Of a stretch of 64,000 nt of DNA, positions 1 through 9,372 are shown piece by piece. The stretch is from positions 498,501 through 562,500 of the forward strand of contig NZ_JAYESJ010000001.1 in the NCBI RefSeq assembly GCF_034720595.1. Direction: 5' to 3'. Position 1 is the stretch's first letter, and the number at the start of each line of letters is the position of its first letter. The notes below the pieces were generated by a model, which saw only the letters and a list, made by a program, of their open reading frames with translations, searched no databases and was not told the origin of the DNA. A program made the translations under genes and the position numbers. This DNA is from Rhizobium sp. CC-YZS058. Its GTDB lineage: Bacteria; Pseudomonadota; Alphaproteobacteria; Rhizobiales; Rhizobiaceae.

Positions 1-2198
1 GGACTGTCGTTCGGGTTCTGCCCGCCGACCACCACATGATTGCCGCCCCCGGTGCCGGTATGGCGGCCATCGATCATGAACTTGTCGGCACCGAGCCGTG
101 ACTGGCGCGCCTCTTCGTAGATCGCGGTGGTGATGTCGACGCAATCCTGCCAGGTGGCGGCCGGATGCACGTTGACCTCGATGACGCCCGGATCCGGCGC
201 GACGCGCATCACATTGATGCGCTCGTCCTGCGGCGGCGCATAGCCCTCGATATGAACCGCGACGCCGAGTGCGGCGGCCGCGGATTCAGCGGCGGCAATT
301 AGATCGAGATAGTCCTCGATCCGCTCCACCGGCGGCATGAACACGCAGAGCCGTCCATTCTGCGGCTCCACCGTCATGGCGGTGCGCACGGAGCCGCTGA
401 TTTCGCCCAGCACCTGTTCATTGCGCATCTGCTGCGGCTCGGCCGCGCGGAACGAGGCTTCCGCCATGGCGCGGGCGGGGTTGGCATCATAGTGCGGCAG
501 CGGATCGCGGGGGATGGTCGGATCGGCCTCGTGGATATAGGGGAAGCGCGACGGCGGAATATAGGGCAGGGCGCCGAGCGGAATGCGGTAGCCGACGGGG
601 GAATCTCCGGGCACGAGGAAGATCTTGCCACGCCGCGTGCGCCAGCGCTCGCTCATCCATTTGCGCCCGGAGGATCTGCTGTTCCAGGCCTGGACAGGCA
701 GGACGAAGCCGGTCGGCACCGTCAGTCCCCGGTCGAAGACGCGCGCAAGCCGCGTTCGCTCCTCCGGGTCCTTGAGCTTGGAATTGGAGGGATCGACATT
801 GTCCGGCAGGCTCGCTTCCTTGATGATCCACTCGGCCGGATCCTCATAGGCCGGGAGTACGAGATCGGGCTCGATTTCCAGCGCGGCGGCGATGCCCTTC
901 AATAGCGCTTCGGCTTTTTCAGGGGTCGCGTCGTCGCTCGCCGTCTCCCGGGCAATCAGGTCCGGATCGGACCAGATCGGCACGCCGTCCTTTCGCCAGT
1001 AGAGCGAGAAGGTCCAGCGCGGCAGGCTCTCGCCCGGATACCATTTGCCCTGGCCATAATGCAGGAAGCCGCCGGGGGCGAAGCGATCGCGCAGGCGGCG
1101 GATCAGCATGTCGGCGCGGGCCCGCTTGGTCGGGCCGACGGCATCCGTGTTCCATTCGCCGGATTCGAAGTCGTCGATCGAGACGAAGGTCGGCTCGCCG
1201 CCCATGGTCAGCCGCACGTCGTTGCGTGTCAGAACCTCGTCCACCTCGGCGCCCAGCCGGTTCAGCGCCTCCCAGCTTTCGTCCGAAAAGGGCTTGGTGA
1301 TGCGCGGATGTTCGGCAACGCGGGTGACCGTCATCTCGAAGGCGAAGTCGGTCTTCGTCTCCGGATCGCCGGAGAAGCCGCCCGAGATCGGCGCGGCATT
1401 GCGATAGTGCGGGGTTGCCGAAAGGGGAATATGGCTTTCGCCCGTCAGCAGGCCCGAGGTCGGGTCCAGGCCAACCCAGCCGGCCCCCGGAATATAGACC
1501 TCGCACCAGGCATGGAGATCGGTGAAATCCACCTCCGTGCCGGAGGGGCCGTCGAGTGCCTTGAGATCGGGCGCGAGCTGGATCAGATAGCCGGAGACGA
1601 AGCGGGCGGCGAGGCCCAGATGGCGCAGGATCTGCACCAGCAGCCAGGAGGAATCGCGGCAGGAGCCGAGCGCCTTGGTCAGCGTTTCCTCGGGCGTCTG
1701 CACGCCGGGCTCCATGCGGATGACATAGTTGACCGCCTGCTGGAGCTTGAGATTGATCGCGACGACGAAATCGACCGTATTGACCGGATCGCGCGGAATG
1801 GTGTCGAGATAGGCCTGCAGCGCCGGCCCTGCCGGCTCCGGCGTGCGGTAGATGGAGAGATCCTCACGGATCTCCTCCGCATAGTCGAAGGGCCAGGTTT
1901 CCGCACTTTCCTCGACGAAAAAGTCGAAGGGATTGTAGACAGTCATATCGGCGACGAGATCGACCTCGATCTTCAGTTCGCGCACCGGATCGGGAAAGAC
2001 GTAGCGGGCGAGGTAATTGCCGTAGGGGTCCTGCTGCAGCGTCACGAAATGATTGGCGGGCGTGACCTTCAGCGAGTGGCTGAGAACCTTGGTCTTGGAA
2101 TGCGGCGCCGGCTTGAGCCTGATGACCTGGGGACCGAGCCGGACCGGCCGATCATAGGTGTAATGGGTCAGGTGATAGATGCTGGCTTTGATCGACAT
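1..2198 (-). CDS. DUF2126 transglutaminase-like protein, C-terminus cut by window edge
   Basis: The reading frame starts at the ATG at 2198 and runs off the left edge without a stop, so about 732 residues are visible; family members are usually about 1,100 residues. The order is an N-terminal bacterial transglutaminase domain, a transglutaminase-like cysteine-protease core, then the beginning of DUF2126. The catalytic triad is readable: Cys about 180 in GSCRDSSW, His about 229 in DLHAWCEV and Asp about 245 in GLDPTSG. The family is widespread in proteobacteria and is thought to act as a protease or amide hydrolase, but its substrate is unknown. It lies on the same strand as ilvD, 185 bases downstream of it, so co-transcription is possible. 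Confidence 0.85.
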   Translation of the reverse strand, partial: MSIKASIYHLTHYTYDRPVRLGPQVIRLKPAPHSKTKVLSHSLKVTPANHFVTLQQDPYGNYLARYVFPDPVRELKIEVDLVADMTVYNPFDFFVEESAETWPFDYAEEIREDLSIYRTPEPAGPALQAYLDTIPRDPVNTVDFVVAINLKLQQAVNYVIRMEPGVQTPEETLTKALGSCRDSSWLLVQILRHLGLAARFVSGYLIQLAPDLKALDGPSGTEVDFTDLHAWCEVYIPGAGWVGLDPTSGLLTGESHIPLSATPHYRNAAPISGGFSGDPETKTDFAFEMTVTRVAEHPRITKPFSDESWEALNRLGAEVDEVLTRNDVRLTMGGEPTFVSIDDFESGEWNTDAVGPTKRARADMLIRRLRDRFAPGGFLHYGQGKWYPGESLPRWTFSLYWRKDGVPIWSDPDLIARETASDDATPEKAEALLKGIAAALEIEPDLVLPAYEDPAEWIIKEASLPDNVDPSNSKLKDPEERTRLARVFDRGLTVPTGFVLPVQAWNSRSSGRKWMSERWRTRRGKIFLVPGDSPVGYRIPLGALPYIPPSRFPYIHEADPTIPRDPLPHYDANPARAMAEASFRAAEPQQMRNEQVLGEISGSVRTAMTVEPQNGRLCVFMPPVERIEDYLDLIAAAESAAAALGVAVHIEGYAPPQDERINVMRVAPDPGVIEVNVHPAATWQDCVDITTAIYEEARQSRLGADKFMIDGRHTGTGGGNHVVVGGQNPNDS

Positions 2199-2329
2199 GC
2201 AGGTCCCGGTCTGTCCGTGACGGCTCTCTCCGTCCAGGCCAGACTGTGTGCAATGCACGCAAATAAAGCAAGGCTGAAAAAAGCGGCATGTCAGCCGCTG
2301 CTTGAATGTCGGACGATGCGCAGACAGCA

Positions 2330-2364
2330 AAACGCCGCCGCCTGCGCAAGGCAGGGGCGACGCT
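2330..2364 (-). terminator. possible ilvD terminator (imperfect)
   Basis: Just beyond the ilvD stop, the minus strand carries a GC-rich imperfect stem (CCTGC pairing with GCAGG, flanked by C-rich and G-rich arms) followed by a short TTTT. The stem has a mismatch and the T run is short, so this is a weak call. Confidence 0.3.
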
Positions 2365-2383
2365 TAGAGGTTCGAAACGAGCC

Positions 2384-4222
2384 TTATTCCGGGAGGATGC
2401 GGACGGCGCCGCGGTCGGCCGAGGTGGCGAAGGCGGCATAGGCCTTGAGGGCCGTCGTTACTTTGCGCTTGCGCTCCTCCGCCGGCTTCCAACCCCTCTG
2501 GTCCTGCTCGGTGCGGCGTACTGCCAATTCATCCTCCGGCACGCGCAACGAGATCGTCCGGTTCGGGATATCGATGTCGATCATGTCGCCGGGGCGCACG
2601 AGCGCGATCAGGCCGCCATTGGCCGCTTCCGGCGAGACATGGCCGATCGACAGGCCCGAGGTGCCGCCCGAGAATCGGCCGTCGGTGATGAGCGCGCAGG
2701 CCTTGCCGAGGCCCTTCGACTTCAGATAGCTGGTCGGATAGAGCATTTCCTGCATGCCCGGTCCGCCCTTCGGGCCTTCGTAGCGGATGACGACGACATC
2801 GCCGGCCACGACCTCGTTGGAAAGAATGCCCTTCACCGCCGCATCCTGGCTTTCGAAGACCTTGGCGGGACCGGAAAACTTCAGGATCGATTCATCGACG
2901 CCGGCCGTCTTCACGATGCAGCCATCGACCGCCAGGTTGCCCTTGAGCACGGCAAGGCCGCCATCCTTCGAGAAGGGATGCTGCGCGTCGCGGATCACCC
3001 CGCCTTCGCGGTCGAGGTCGAGCTCCTTCCAGCGGGCGCTCTGGGAGAAGGCGACCTGGGTCGGGACGCCGCCGGGTGCGGCGCTGAAGAGCTCGAGTGC
3101 GGCCGGGTTGTCGGTCACGGCGATATCCCACTGGGACAGCGCCTCGCCCAGCGTCTTCGAATGAACAGTCGGCAGATCGGCATTGATCAGCCCGGCCCGG
3201 TTGAGTTCGCCGAGGATTGCCATGATGCCACCGGCCCGGTGCACGTCTTCCATATGCACGTCCGATTTCGCGGGCGCGACCTTGGAGAGGCAGGGCACCT
3301 TGCGCGACAGACGATCGATGTCGTCCATGGTGAAGTCGAGCTCGGCCTCATGCGCGGCGGCGAGGATGTGCAGAACCGTGTTGGTCGAGCCGCCCATGGC
3401 GATATCGAGCGCCATGGCATTCTCGAACGCGCCCTTGGAGGCGATGGTGCGCGGCAGGGCGGTGGTGTCATCCTGTTCATAGTAGCGGCGGGCGAGCGAG
3501 ACGATGTCGCGCCCGGCCTTGAGGAACAGCTTTTCGCGGTCGGAATGGGTGGCGAGCGTGGAGCCGTTGCCGGGCAGCGACAGGCCGAGCGCTTCCGTCA
3601 GACAGTTCATGGAATTGGCCGTGAACATGCCGGAGCAGGAGCCGCAGGTCGGGCAGGCGGAGCGCTCGATGGTCTTGACGTCTTCTTCGGACACGCGCTC
3701 GTCGGCGGCGGCCACCATGGCGTCGACCAAGTCGAGCGCATGGATCTTGCCGTCGGACAAGAGCACCTTGCCGGCCTCCATCGGCCCGCCGGACACGAAG
3801 ATCGCCGGAATGTTCAGCCTGAGCGCCGCCATCAGCATGCCGGGGGTGATCTTGTCGCAGTTGGAGATGCAGACCATGGCGTCGGCGCAATGCGCATTGA
3901 CCATATATTCGACCGAGTCGGCGATCAGCTCGCGCGAGGGCAGCGAGTAGAGCATGCCGTCATGACCCATCGCGATGCCGTCATCGACGGCGATCGTGTT
4001 GAATTCCTTGGCGACGCCACCGGAAGCCTCGATCTCGCGCGCGACCAGCTGTCCGAGATCCTTCAGATGCACGTGACCGGGCACGAACTGGGTGAAGGAA
4101 TTGACCACCGCAATGATCGGCTTGCCGAAATCGCTGTCCTTCATGCCCGTCGCGCGCCAGAGGCCGCGCGCGCCGGCCATGTTGCGGCCGTGGGTGGTGG
4201 TCCGGGAACGATAAGCGGGCAT
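2384..4222 (-). CDS. ilvD: dihydroxy-acid dehydratase
   Basis: IlvD is the iron-sulfur enzyme that removes water from 2,3-dihydroxy acids to give the 2-keto acid precursors of valine, isoleucine and leucine (and pantothenate). The 612-residue product has the family start [19 protein letters not shown] and the cluster-ligand cysteines in NCDKITPGM and [12 protein letters not shown] chose the ATG at 4222 because it aligns with the usual N-terminus and has AGGA about nine bases upstream; an in-frame ATG at 4231 sits directly against that ribosome binding site. Length is normal. It is divergent from treY across a long intergenic region. Confidence 0.97.
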   Translation of the reverse strand: MPAYRSRTTTHGRNMAGARGLWRATGMKDSDFGKPIIAVVNSFTQFVPGHVHLKDLGQLVAREIEASGGVAKEFNTIAVDDGIAMGHDGMLYSLPSRELIADSVEYMVNAHCADAMVCISNCDKITPGMLMAALRLNIPAIFVSGGPMEAGKVLLSDGKIHALDLVDAMVAAADERVSEEDVKTIERSACPTCGSCSGMFTANSMNCLTEALGLSLPGNGSTLATHSDREKLFLKAGRDIVSLARRYYEQDDTTALPRTIASKGAFENAMALDIAMGGSTNTVLHILAAAHEAELDFTMDDIDRLSRKVPCLSKVAPAKSDVHMEDVHRAGGIMAILGELNRAGLINADLPTVHSKTLGEALSQWDIAVTDNPAALELFSAAPGGVPTQVAFSQSARWKELDLDREGGVIRDAQHPFSKDGGLAVLKGNLAVDGCIVKTAGVDESILKFSGPAKVFESQDAAVKGILSNEVVAGDVVVIRYEGPKGGPGMQEMLYPTSYLKSKGLGKACALITDGRFSGGTSGLSIGHVSPEAANGGLIALVRPGDMIDIDIPNRTISLRVPEDELAVRRTEQDQRGWKPAEERKRKVTTALKAYAAFATSADRGAVRILPE

Positions 4223-4373
4223 GGGTGTCATCCTCGTATGGGGAGGCGGACAGGCGGCGCGAAATCGCGTCTCTGCCGTCGATTGCGGCGCTTCCTAGCG
4301 CAAAAGTCCTGCGCAGTCACGGCTTTCCTTATCGCACATCGCCGTGAAATCCGGGGCGAAACGGACCTCGACA

Positions 4374-4496
4374 CGCGCGATCTCACCCATTTGGGTGATG
4401 CGCGACACGCCTGCCTTGTGCTCTCTGGCCGTGTCGGACACTTTGCTAAAGCCGGCCGCCTTGGCCCCTCTCCGGTTTGGAGAGGGGTTTTTGTTT
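4374..4496 (+). ncRNA. candidate small RNA 3' part, ending at an orphan terminator
   Basis: Two hairpins follow each other on the plus strand. The first (4374-4404) pairs CGCGC with GCGCG around an inner TCACCCA/TGGGTGA stem. The second (4465-4487) is a perfect terminator stem followed by a T-rich tail. No gene on the plus strand lies upstream, so the terminator needs its own transcript. I found no clear promoter, so the 5' end is unknown. It could instead be an attenuated leader of treY. Confidence 0.35.
4465..4496 (+). terminator. intrinsic terminator between divergent ilvD and treY
   Basis: A perfect 9-bp stem (CCCCTCTCC at 4465-4473 with GGAGAGGGG at 4479-4487), a GGTTT loop and the tail TTTTTGTTT. 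It points in the plus direction, away from ilvD and towards treY, so it does not serve either annotated flanking gene. Confidence 0.8.
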
Positions 4497-4525
4497 CGGC
4501 ACCTGATGGAAGCGCCGGGTCAAGA

Positions 4526-4551
4526 GGAACCAAGGCCGGGGCTTGCCTGTT
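4526..4551 (+). promoter_or_regulatory. EcfG/RpoE2-like general-stress promoter for treY
   Basis: GGAAC at 4526-4530, 17 bases, then TGTT at 4548-4551. This fits the rhizobial RpoE2 consensus GGAAC-N18/19-TT. The expected start near 4558 lies about 64 bases before the treY ATG. Trehalose synthesis is a known target of this stress response in Rhizobiales. Confidence 0.5.
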
Positions 4552-4621
4552 GAGGGGGCGGCTCTCGCCCTCTCCCGTGATCGCTCCGATCACCAACCCG
4601 AAAAAGGCTCCGTCCGCCCCG

Positions 4622-7252
4622 ATGACCACACCGCTCGCGACCTACCGTCTCCAGTTCCGGGACGGCATGACCTTCGATCGTGCCCTTACCCTCGTGCCCT
4701 ACTGGCAGTCGCTCGGCATCAGCCATCTCTACGCCTCGCCGATCTTTTCGGCGACCGAAGCCTCCACGCACGGCTATGATGTCACGGATGCCAATGCCTT
4801 CGATCCGGCGCTGGGTGGGCGCGAAGGCTTCGATCGGCTGTCCAAGGCGCTGAAGCAGGCCGGGATCGGGCTCATCCTCGACATCGTCCCCAACCACATG
4901 GCGGCCTCGCTCGAAAATGCCTGGTGGCGCAGCATCGTTACCTGGGGCGAAGAGAGCCCGCATGCGGCCTTCTTCGACGTCGACTGGAGCCGGCCTCTGA
5001 CCCTGGCCGTGCTCGGCCAGGATTTCGACGCGGCGGTGGAGGCAGGCGAGATCACGCTGGCGCTCGATGAAGAGGGCGGGCCGGCGCTCGCCTATTACGA
5101 AAACCGGTTCCCGCTGACACCGCCGTCGCAGGCCGCAGCCCTCGAAGGCGCGCCGGGCGCGCTTTCTGCCAAGCTCGCCGCGCTTGCCGCATCCGCGACG
5201 CCGGAAGACGAGGCGGTGCGGGTAAAGACCGCAAAGGGCTTGATTGCCGAGGATGAAAAGGGCCGCGAGGCGCTCGACGCCTATCTGAAGAGCCTCGACG
5301 CCACGCGCGTCCGTGCGCTGCACGAGGCCCAGCCCTATCGGCTCGTGCACTGGAAGGTGGCGGCGAGCGGGCTCAGCTATCGCCGCTTCTTCGAGGTGGC
5401 GGGCCTGGCCGGGTTGCGCGTGGAGGATGAGGATGTGTTTCAAGCCGCTCATCGGCTCGTTCTCGATCTCGTGCGCGACGGCACGATCGACGGGCTGCGC
5501 ATCGACCATGTCGACGGGCTCGCCGATCCCGCCGCCTATCTGCAGCGCCTGCGGGCGGCGATCGGCCCGGATGTCTATCTGGTCGTCGAAAAGATCATCG
5601 AAGGTGAGGAGACCCTTCCGGCCGACTGGCCGATCGAAGGGACGACGGGCTACGAATTCATTGCCGCACTGACCCATCTTTATGTCGACCATGGCCAGAT
5701 GCCGGTACTCGATGCGGCCTATCGGCGCTTCATCGGCTCCGACACTGCCTATGAGGCCATGCTGCTCGAGGCCAAGCAGCTGATGCTCGACCGCAATTTC
5801 GAAGGCGAAGTTCGCCGTCTCGTCTCGCTCGGCCGTCAGGCTCTGCCGGATGTTTCGGAGGCGGCGTTCGGTCAGGCGCTGAAGGCGCTGATCTCCGCCT
5901 TTCCGGTCTATCGCACCTACGGCACCAGAGAGGTCCTCTCCTCGGCCGACAAGGCTGTCCTCGATCGCTCTGCGAGCCAGGCGGCGGAGCGGCTCGACGC
6001 GGAGGGGAAGCAGGCGCTCTCCGCCCTTGTCTCCCTGCTCTCCGGCACCGTGGACGGGCCGGCCTTCGAGTTCCGCAGCCGCTTCCAGCAGCTTTCCGGC
6101 CCGGTGATGGCCAAGGCGATGGAGGATACCGCCTTCTACCGCTACAACCGGTTCCTGGCCCTCAACGAAGTGGGAGGGCATCCCGACGAGGCGGAAATGT
6201 CGATCGAGGCGTTCCATCACCTGATGGCGCGCCGGCTTGAGGAACAGCCGCTCGGGCTTTCCACCACCTCGACCCATGATACGAAGCGGGGCGAAGATAG
6301 CCGCGCCCGGCTCTATGCGCTGAGCGAGATCCCCGACATCTGGAGCAAGGCCGTGGAGCGCTGGCATGAGATCAATGCCGGCCATGTCCGGACCTTGTCG
6401 GACGGCCCGGCACCGGAGCCGGCGCTGGAATGGGCGCTCTATCAGGCGCTCGCCGGCTGCTGGCCGGAGGAGCTGGAGATTTCTGATCGCGACGGGCTCG
6501 CCGCTTTGTCCGAGCGTTTTGCCGCCTATGTGGAAAAGACGATCCGCGAGGCCAAGCTGCGCAGCGACTGGTCGGACGTCAACGAAGACTACGAATCCGC
6601 TGTCAAGGATTTTGCCGCGGCGCTGCTCTCGCCGGACAATGCGGCCTTCCTCAGCGATTTTTCCAGGACGCTGGCGCCGATCCGACTGGCCGGTCTCTAC
6701 AACAGCCTCAGCCAGACTGTGGTGAAGATGGCCGCACCCGGCGTCCCGGATGTCTATCAGGGGTCGGAGCGGGCGGATTTCAGCCTCGTCGATCCCGACA
6801 ATCGCCGCATGCCGGATTATGAGACGATCGCAGCCTTCCTCACGCGCTCGGACACCGTGTCGCTCGACCCGGCTGCGCTCTCTTCCGGCCAAGCCAAGGT
6901 GGCGCTGACGGCGCGGCTGATCGCCGCGCGCAAGGCGGCACGCGCACTCTTCGAGACCGGCCGCTACGAGCCGCTGACCCTCTCGGGAGCATGCGCCGAG
7001 AAGCTGGTCGCCTTCGCCCGCATGGCGGAGGGCGAGGCGGTTCTCGCCGTCGCGCCTTGCCGCGTCGCGCGACTGGTGAGCGAGGGGACGATGCCGGAAG
7101 AGGCCTTCAGCGGGGTGACGCTGCGTCTTCCCGAAGTCTTGGCCGGTCGCCGCTACCGCGATGCGGTCAGCGGTGCGGAAGTGACATTGTCTGCAGAGCT
7201 GCCTTTGTCCGACCTGCCGCTCGCCCCCTACGCAGTGTTGATTCGCGCCTGA
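4622..7252 (+). CDS. treY: malto-oligosyltrehalose synthase
   Basis: TreY rearranges the reducing-end glucosyl bond of malto-oligosaccharides to an alpha,alpha-1,1 bond, the first step of the TreYZ route from glycogen to trehalose. The 876-residue GH13-family product begins with the typical ATYRLQFRDGMTFDRA and contains the catalytic region DGLRIDHVDGL, the acid/base region VVEKIIEGEE and the STHDTKRGEDSR motif. The reading frame stays open far upstream, but that part is antisense to ilvD and unlike TreY, so the ATG at 4622 is the start. Its partner treZ is not in this window. An EcfG-like promoter lies upstream and a phospholipase-D-like gene follows. Confidence 0.95.
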   Translation: MTTPLATYRLQFRDGMTFDRALTLVPYWQSLGISHLYASPIFSATEASTHGYDVTDANAFDPALGGREGFDRLSKALKQAGIGLILDIVPNHMAASLENAWWRSIVTWGEESPHAAFFDVDWSRPLTLAVLGQDFDAAVEAGEITLALDEEGGPALAYYENRFPLTPPSQAAALEGAPGALSAKLAALAASATPEDEAVRVKTAKGLIAEDEKGREALDAYLKSLDATRVRALHEAQPYRLVHWKVAASGLSYRRFFEVAGLAGLRVEDEDVFQAAHRLVLDLVRDGTIDGLRIDHVDGLADPAAYLQRLRAAIGPDVYLVVEKIIEGEETLPADWPIEGTTGYEFIAALTHLYVDHGQMPVLDAAYRRFIGSDTAYEAMLLEAKQLMLDRNFEGEVRRLVSLGRQALPDVSEAAFGQALKALISAFPVYRTYGTREVLSSADKAVLDRSASQAAERLDAEGKQALSALVSLLSGTVDGPAFEFRSRFQQLSGPVMAKAMEDTAFYRYNRFLALNEVGGHPDEAEMSIEAFHHLMARRLEEQPLGLSTTSTHDTKRGEDSRARLYALSEIPDIWSKAVERWHEINAGHVRTLSDGPAPEPALEWALYQALAGCWPEELEISDRDGLAALSERFAAYVEKTIREAKLRSDWSDVNEDYESAVKDFAAALLSPDNAAFLSDFSRTLAPIRLAGLYNSLSQTVVKMAAPGVPDVYQGSERADFSLVDPDNRRMPDYETIAAFLTRSDTVSLDPAALSSGQAKVALTARLIAARKAARALFETGRYEPLTLSGACAEKLVAFARMAEGEAVLAVAPCRVARLVSEGTMPEEAFSGVTLRLPEVLAGRRYRDAVSGAEVTLSAELPLSDLPLAPYAVLIRA

Positions 7253-7262
7253 TCGTCATGCC

Positions 7263-7288
7263 GGAACCTTTGCCCGACCCGCGGCGTT
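7263..7288 (+). promoter_or_regulatory. EcfG/RpoE2-type promoter for the PLD-like gene
   Basis: GGAAC at 7263-7267, 17 bases, then CGTT at 7285-7288: an exact match to the alphaproteobacterial general-stress consensus. It starts 11 bases after the treY stop and places the transcript start about 37 bases before the ATG at 7332. A hairpin (CCCGCGGCG 7278-7286 with CGCCGCGGG 7295-7303) overlaps it. Confidence 0.75.
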
Positions 7289-7331
7289 TAATCGCGCCGC
7301 GGGGCTTGTGCTGCGGTCGCGAGGCAGGGGA

Positions 7332-8825
7332 ATGGATTTGTTTCACGCAGACGGACTGGGCACGGCAACGCCTTCGATCATCCGGGTGGGCGAGAATGCC
7401 TGGAAGCAGGAAAAGGCCGAGCGACTGGCGCTGCTTGTCGATGGCGAGGCCTATTTTCACGTTCTCGATCAGGCGCTCCGCCAGGCGCGCCACGCGATCA
7501 CCATTCTCGGTTGGGATTTCAATCCCGACATCCGGCTGCGACCGGCCGAGCCCGAGAGCCCGACGCTCGGCGATCTGCTTCTCTCCCTGGTGGAAGCCAA
7601 CCCCGATCTCACCGTGCGTGTCCTCGTCTGGGCGATGGGGCCGCTTTATTCCGGCAAGTCGCTGAAGCTGTTCCGCAAGACCGGCTGGGCTGCCCATCCG
7701 CAGATCGACCTGCAGTTCGATACCCATCATCCCCTGCGCGGCTCGCACCATCAGAAGGTCGTCTGCATCGACGATGTCCTCGGCTTCATCGGCGGGATCG
7801 ACCTGACGGCACGGCGCTGGGACGACAGCCGCCATGCGGCAACCAACCCCTTGCGGCGAACGCCGGATGGCGAAGCCTATGAGCCGGTTCACGATATGCA
7901 GGCCGTGCTCTCCGGTCCGGCGGCGCGCATGCTCGGCGATCTGTGCCGCGACCGTTGGGAAGCCGCCACCAGCACCCTCATGCCGGTGACCGAGGGGGCC
8001 GCACCCATCTGGCCTGAAGGCGTCGAGCCGATGGTCACCGACTGCCCGGTGGCACTCGCCCTGACCAAGCCGGAAATGGAAGACGGCGAGGGCCGCCGCG
8101 AGTCGATCCACCTCCTTGTGGATGCCCTGAAGGCTGCCAGGAAGACCGTCTATATCGAGGCGCAGTATCTCGCCGCCTTCGGCATCGCCGACATCCTGAT
8201 CGAGCGCCTGGCCGACCCGGAGGGGCCGGAGGTGCTGATCGTGGTGACCCGCATCTCTCACGGCTTCGTGGAGAAGGTGATGATGGGCAACAATCGCGAC
8301 CGGCTGATCCGGCGCCTCAAGCGGGCCGATCCCTATGATCGGCTGCGGGTCATGTATGCCACCGTGCCCTCCGACAATCCGGAGGATGAGGACGGCCGTC
8401 AGGAAATCCTCGTTCATTCCAAGCTGGTGCTCGTCGATGACAGCTTCCTGCGTCTCGGCTCGTCCAATCTCAACAATCGCTCCGAAGGCTTCGATACGGA
8501 GGCGGACATCGCCGTCGAGGCGCGCAATGCGGAGGAGATCCGCGCCTTCCGCGCGATGCGCATGCAGCTGATCGCCGAACATATCGGCGCGACGCCGCAG
8601 GCCGTCGAGGCAGCGATCCTGCAGCTCAAATCCATGCATGACGGGCTCGAATCCTTAAACGGCGGCCCACGCCGGCTCTGCCATTTCGAGATCGATCTGG
8701 CGGAAGGCGCGCAAGATCCGCTGATCGGCACCGATCTCGTCGATCCGCCGAGCCCGGTGCGAACCCTCAACCGCCTGCGACGCGGCGCCGGTGCTCTCGC
8801 CAGCCGAGTCCGCAGCCTGTTCTAG
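7332..8825 (+). CDS. phospholipase D-family protein, cardiolipin synthase-like (ClsB/YbhO context)
   Basis: This 497-residue protein has two HKD phosphodiesterase motifs, HHQKVVCIDD near residue 140 and HSKLVLVDD near residue 365 followed by GSSNLNNRS. That is the arrangement of phospholipase D and cardiolipin-synthase enzymes that move phosphatidyl groups. It lies beside YbhN-like and YbhP-like genes, the same trio as E. coli ybhN-clsB-ybhP, which supports a ClsB-like role; the exact substrate is inferred. There is no obvious N-terminal membrane anchor. The ATG at 7332 follows GAGGCAGGGG; a GTG at 7308 is the alternative. An exact EcfG promoter precedes it. Confidence 0.85.
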   Translation: MDLFHADGLGTATPSIIRVGENAWKQEKAERLALLVDGEAYFHVLDQALRQARHAITILGWDFNPDIRLRPAEPESPTLGDLLLSLVEANPDLTVRVLVWAMGPLYSGKSLKLFRKTGWAAHPQIDLQFDTHHPLRGSHHQKVVCIDDVLGFIGGIDLTARRWDDSRHAATNPLRRTPDGEAYEPVHDMQAVLSGPAARMLGDLCRDRWEAATSTLMPVTEGAAPIWPEGVEPMVTDCPVALALTKPEMEDGEGRRESIHLLVDALKAARKTVYIEAQYLAAFGIADILIERLADPEGPEVLIVVTRISHGFVEKVMMGNNRDRLIRRLKRADPYDRLRVMYATVPSDNPEDEDGRQEILVHSKLVLVDDSFLRLGSSNLNNRSEGFDTEADIAVEARNAEEIRAFRAMRMQLIAEHIGATPQAVEAAILQLKSMHDGLESLNGGPRRLCHFEIDLAEGAQDPLIGTDLVDPPSPVRTLNRLRRGAGALASRVRSLF

Positions 8826-8860
8826 GCGTCAAAAGGCGCGTCTCTCGCTATCGCGCTTGC

Positions 8861-9274
8861 TCATCCGGCCCGGGAGAGGAGCTTCCCTTCGCCGTTCGCG
8901 TCATGAGCAGCGACCGGGGCCCCGTTGTTGTCGGATGGCTGCACCGGATCGGCGCCCGTGGCGTGCACCGCAATCGACTGCTGCAAGGCCCGCAGCGCAT
9001 CGCGCAGCTGCGCCACCGATCTGTCGCAGGCCGCATCCATGCCATGCGCCCTGACCGCTGCGGCCCGATCTGCCCGCGATGATAGGCGTTGTGCCCGAAC
9101 CCGGTCTCGGAAGGCGGCAAGCCTTTCCGTGGTGTAGGAGGCGGCATCTGGATGATGCGGGAGACAGGCCTGTTCCGCGCGCGCATTGGTCGCGCTACGC
9201 TTGCCCATCCAAGCATCCAGGCTCTCGAGAAAAGAGCCAAGTCGTGTGGCTGTCCTGATGGCGATGCTCCGCAT
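8861..9274 (-). CDS. hypothetical protein, 137 aa
   Basis: I do not recognise this protein. The ATG at 9274 has a good ribosome binding site (GGAGGG, five bases away), which is the main evidence that it is real. The product is rich in Arg, Ala and Gln, predicted soluble and mostly helical, with no signal peptide. It lies 98 bases downstream of the YbhN-like gene on the same strand, so it may be expressed from the same EcfG promoter. It ends close to the convergent PLD-like gene. Confidence 0.5.
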   Translation of the reverse strand: MRSIAIRTATRLGSFLESLDAWMGKRSATNARAEQACLPHHPDAASYTTERLAAFRDRVRAQRLSSRADRAAAVRAHGMDAACDRSVAQLRDALRALQQSIAVHATGADPVQPSDNNGAPVAAHDANGEGKLLSRAG

Positions 9275-9372
9275 CTTGGCCCTCCAGAAATCGGTCACGG
9301 AGGAGGATGCGGACAATTTGTTGAGGAAGTGCTTATGCGCGCGCTGTTTTCGCTCCGGTCTCGATGATCAAC

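Larger units (their letters stand above)
4223..4621. other. 398-bp intergenic region between ilvD and treY
   Basis: No supported coding sequence. On the plus strand it holds, in order, a strong hairpin (4374-4404), an intrinsic terminator (4465-4496) with no annotated gene in front of it, and an EcfG-like promoter (4526-4551) for treY. The ilvD promoter must lie on the minus strand here, but I could not pick convincing -35/-10 boxes. Confidence 0.6.

Noticed and set aside
1059..2441. A 460-codon plus-strand frame
   Set aside because: Antisense to the DUF2126 gene, which has a readable catalytic triad on the other strand.
2306..4621. A 772-codon upstream extension of the treY frame
   Set aside because: It is antisense to ilvD, has no similarity to TreY, and runs through the terminator and promoter region. 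The family N-terminus is at the ATG at 4622.
4520..6892. A 790-codon minus-strand frame opposite treY
   Set aside because: Shadow of treY with low-complexity composition and no recognisable protein family.
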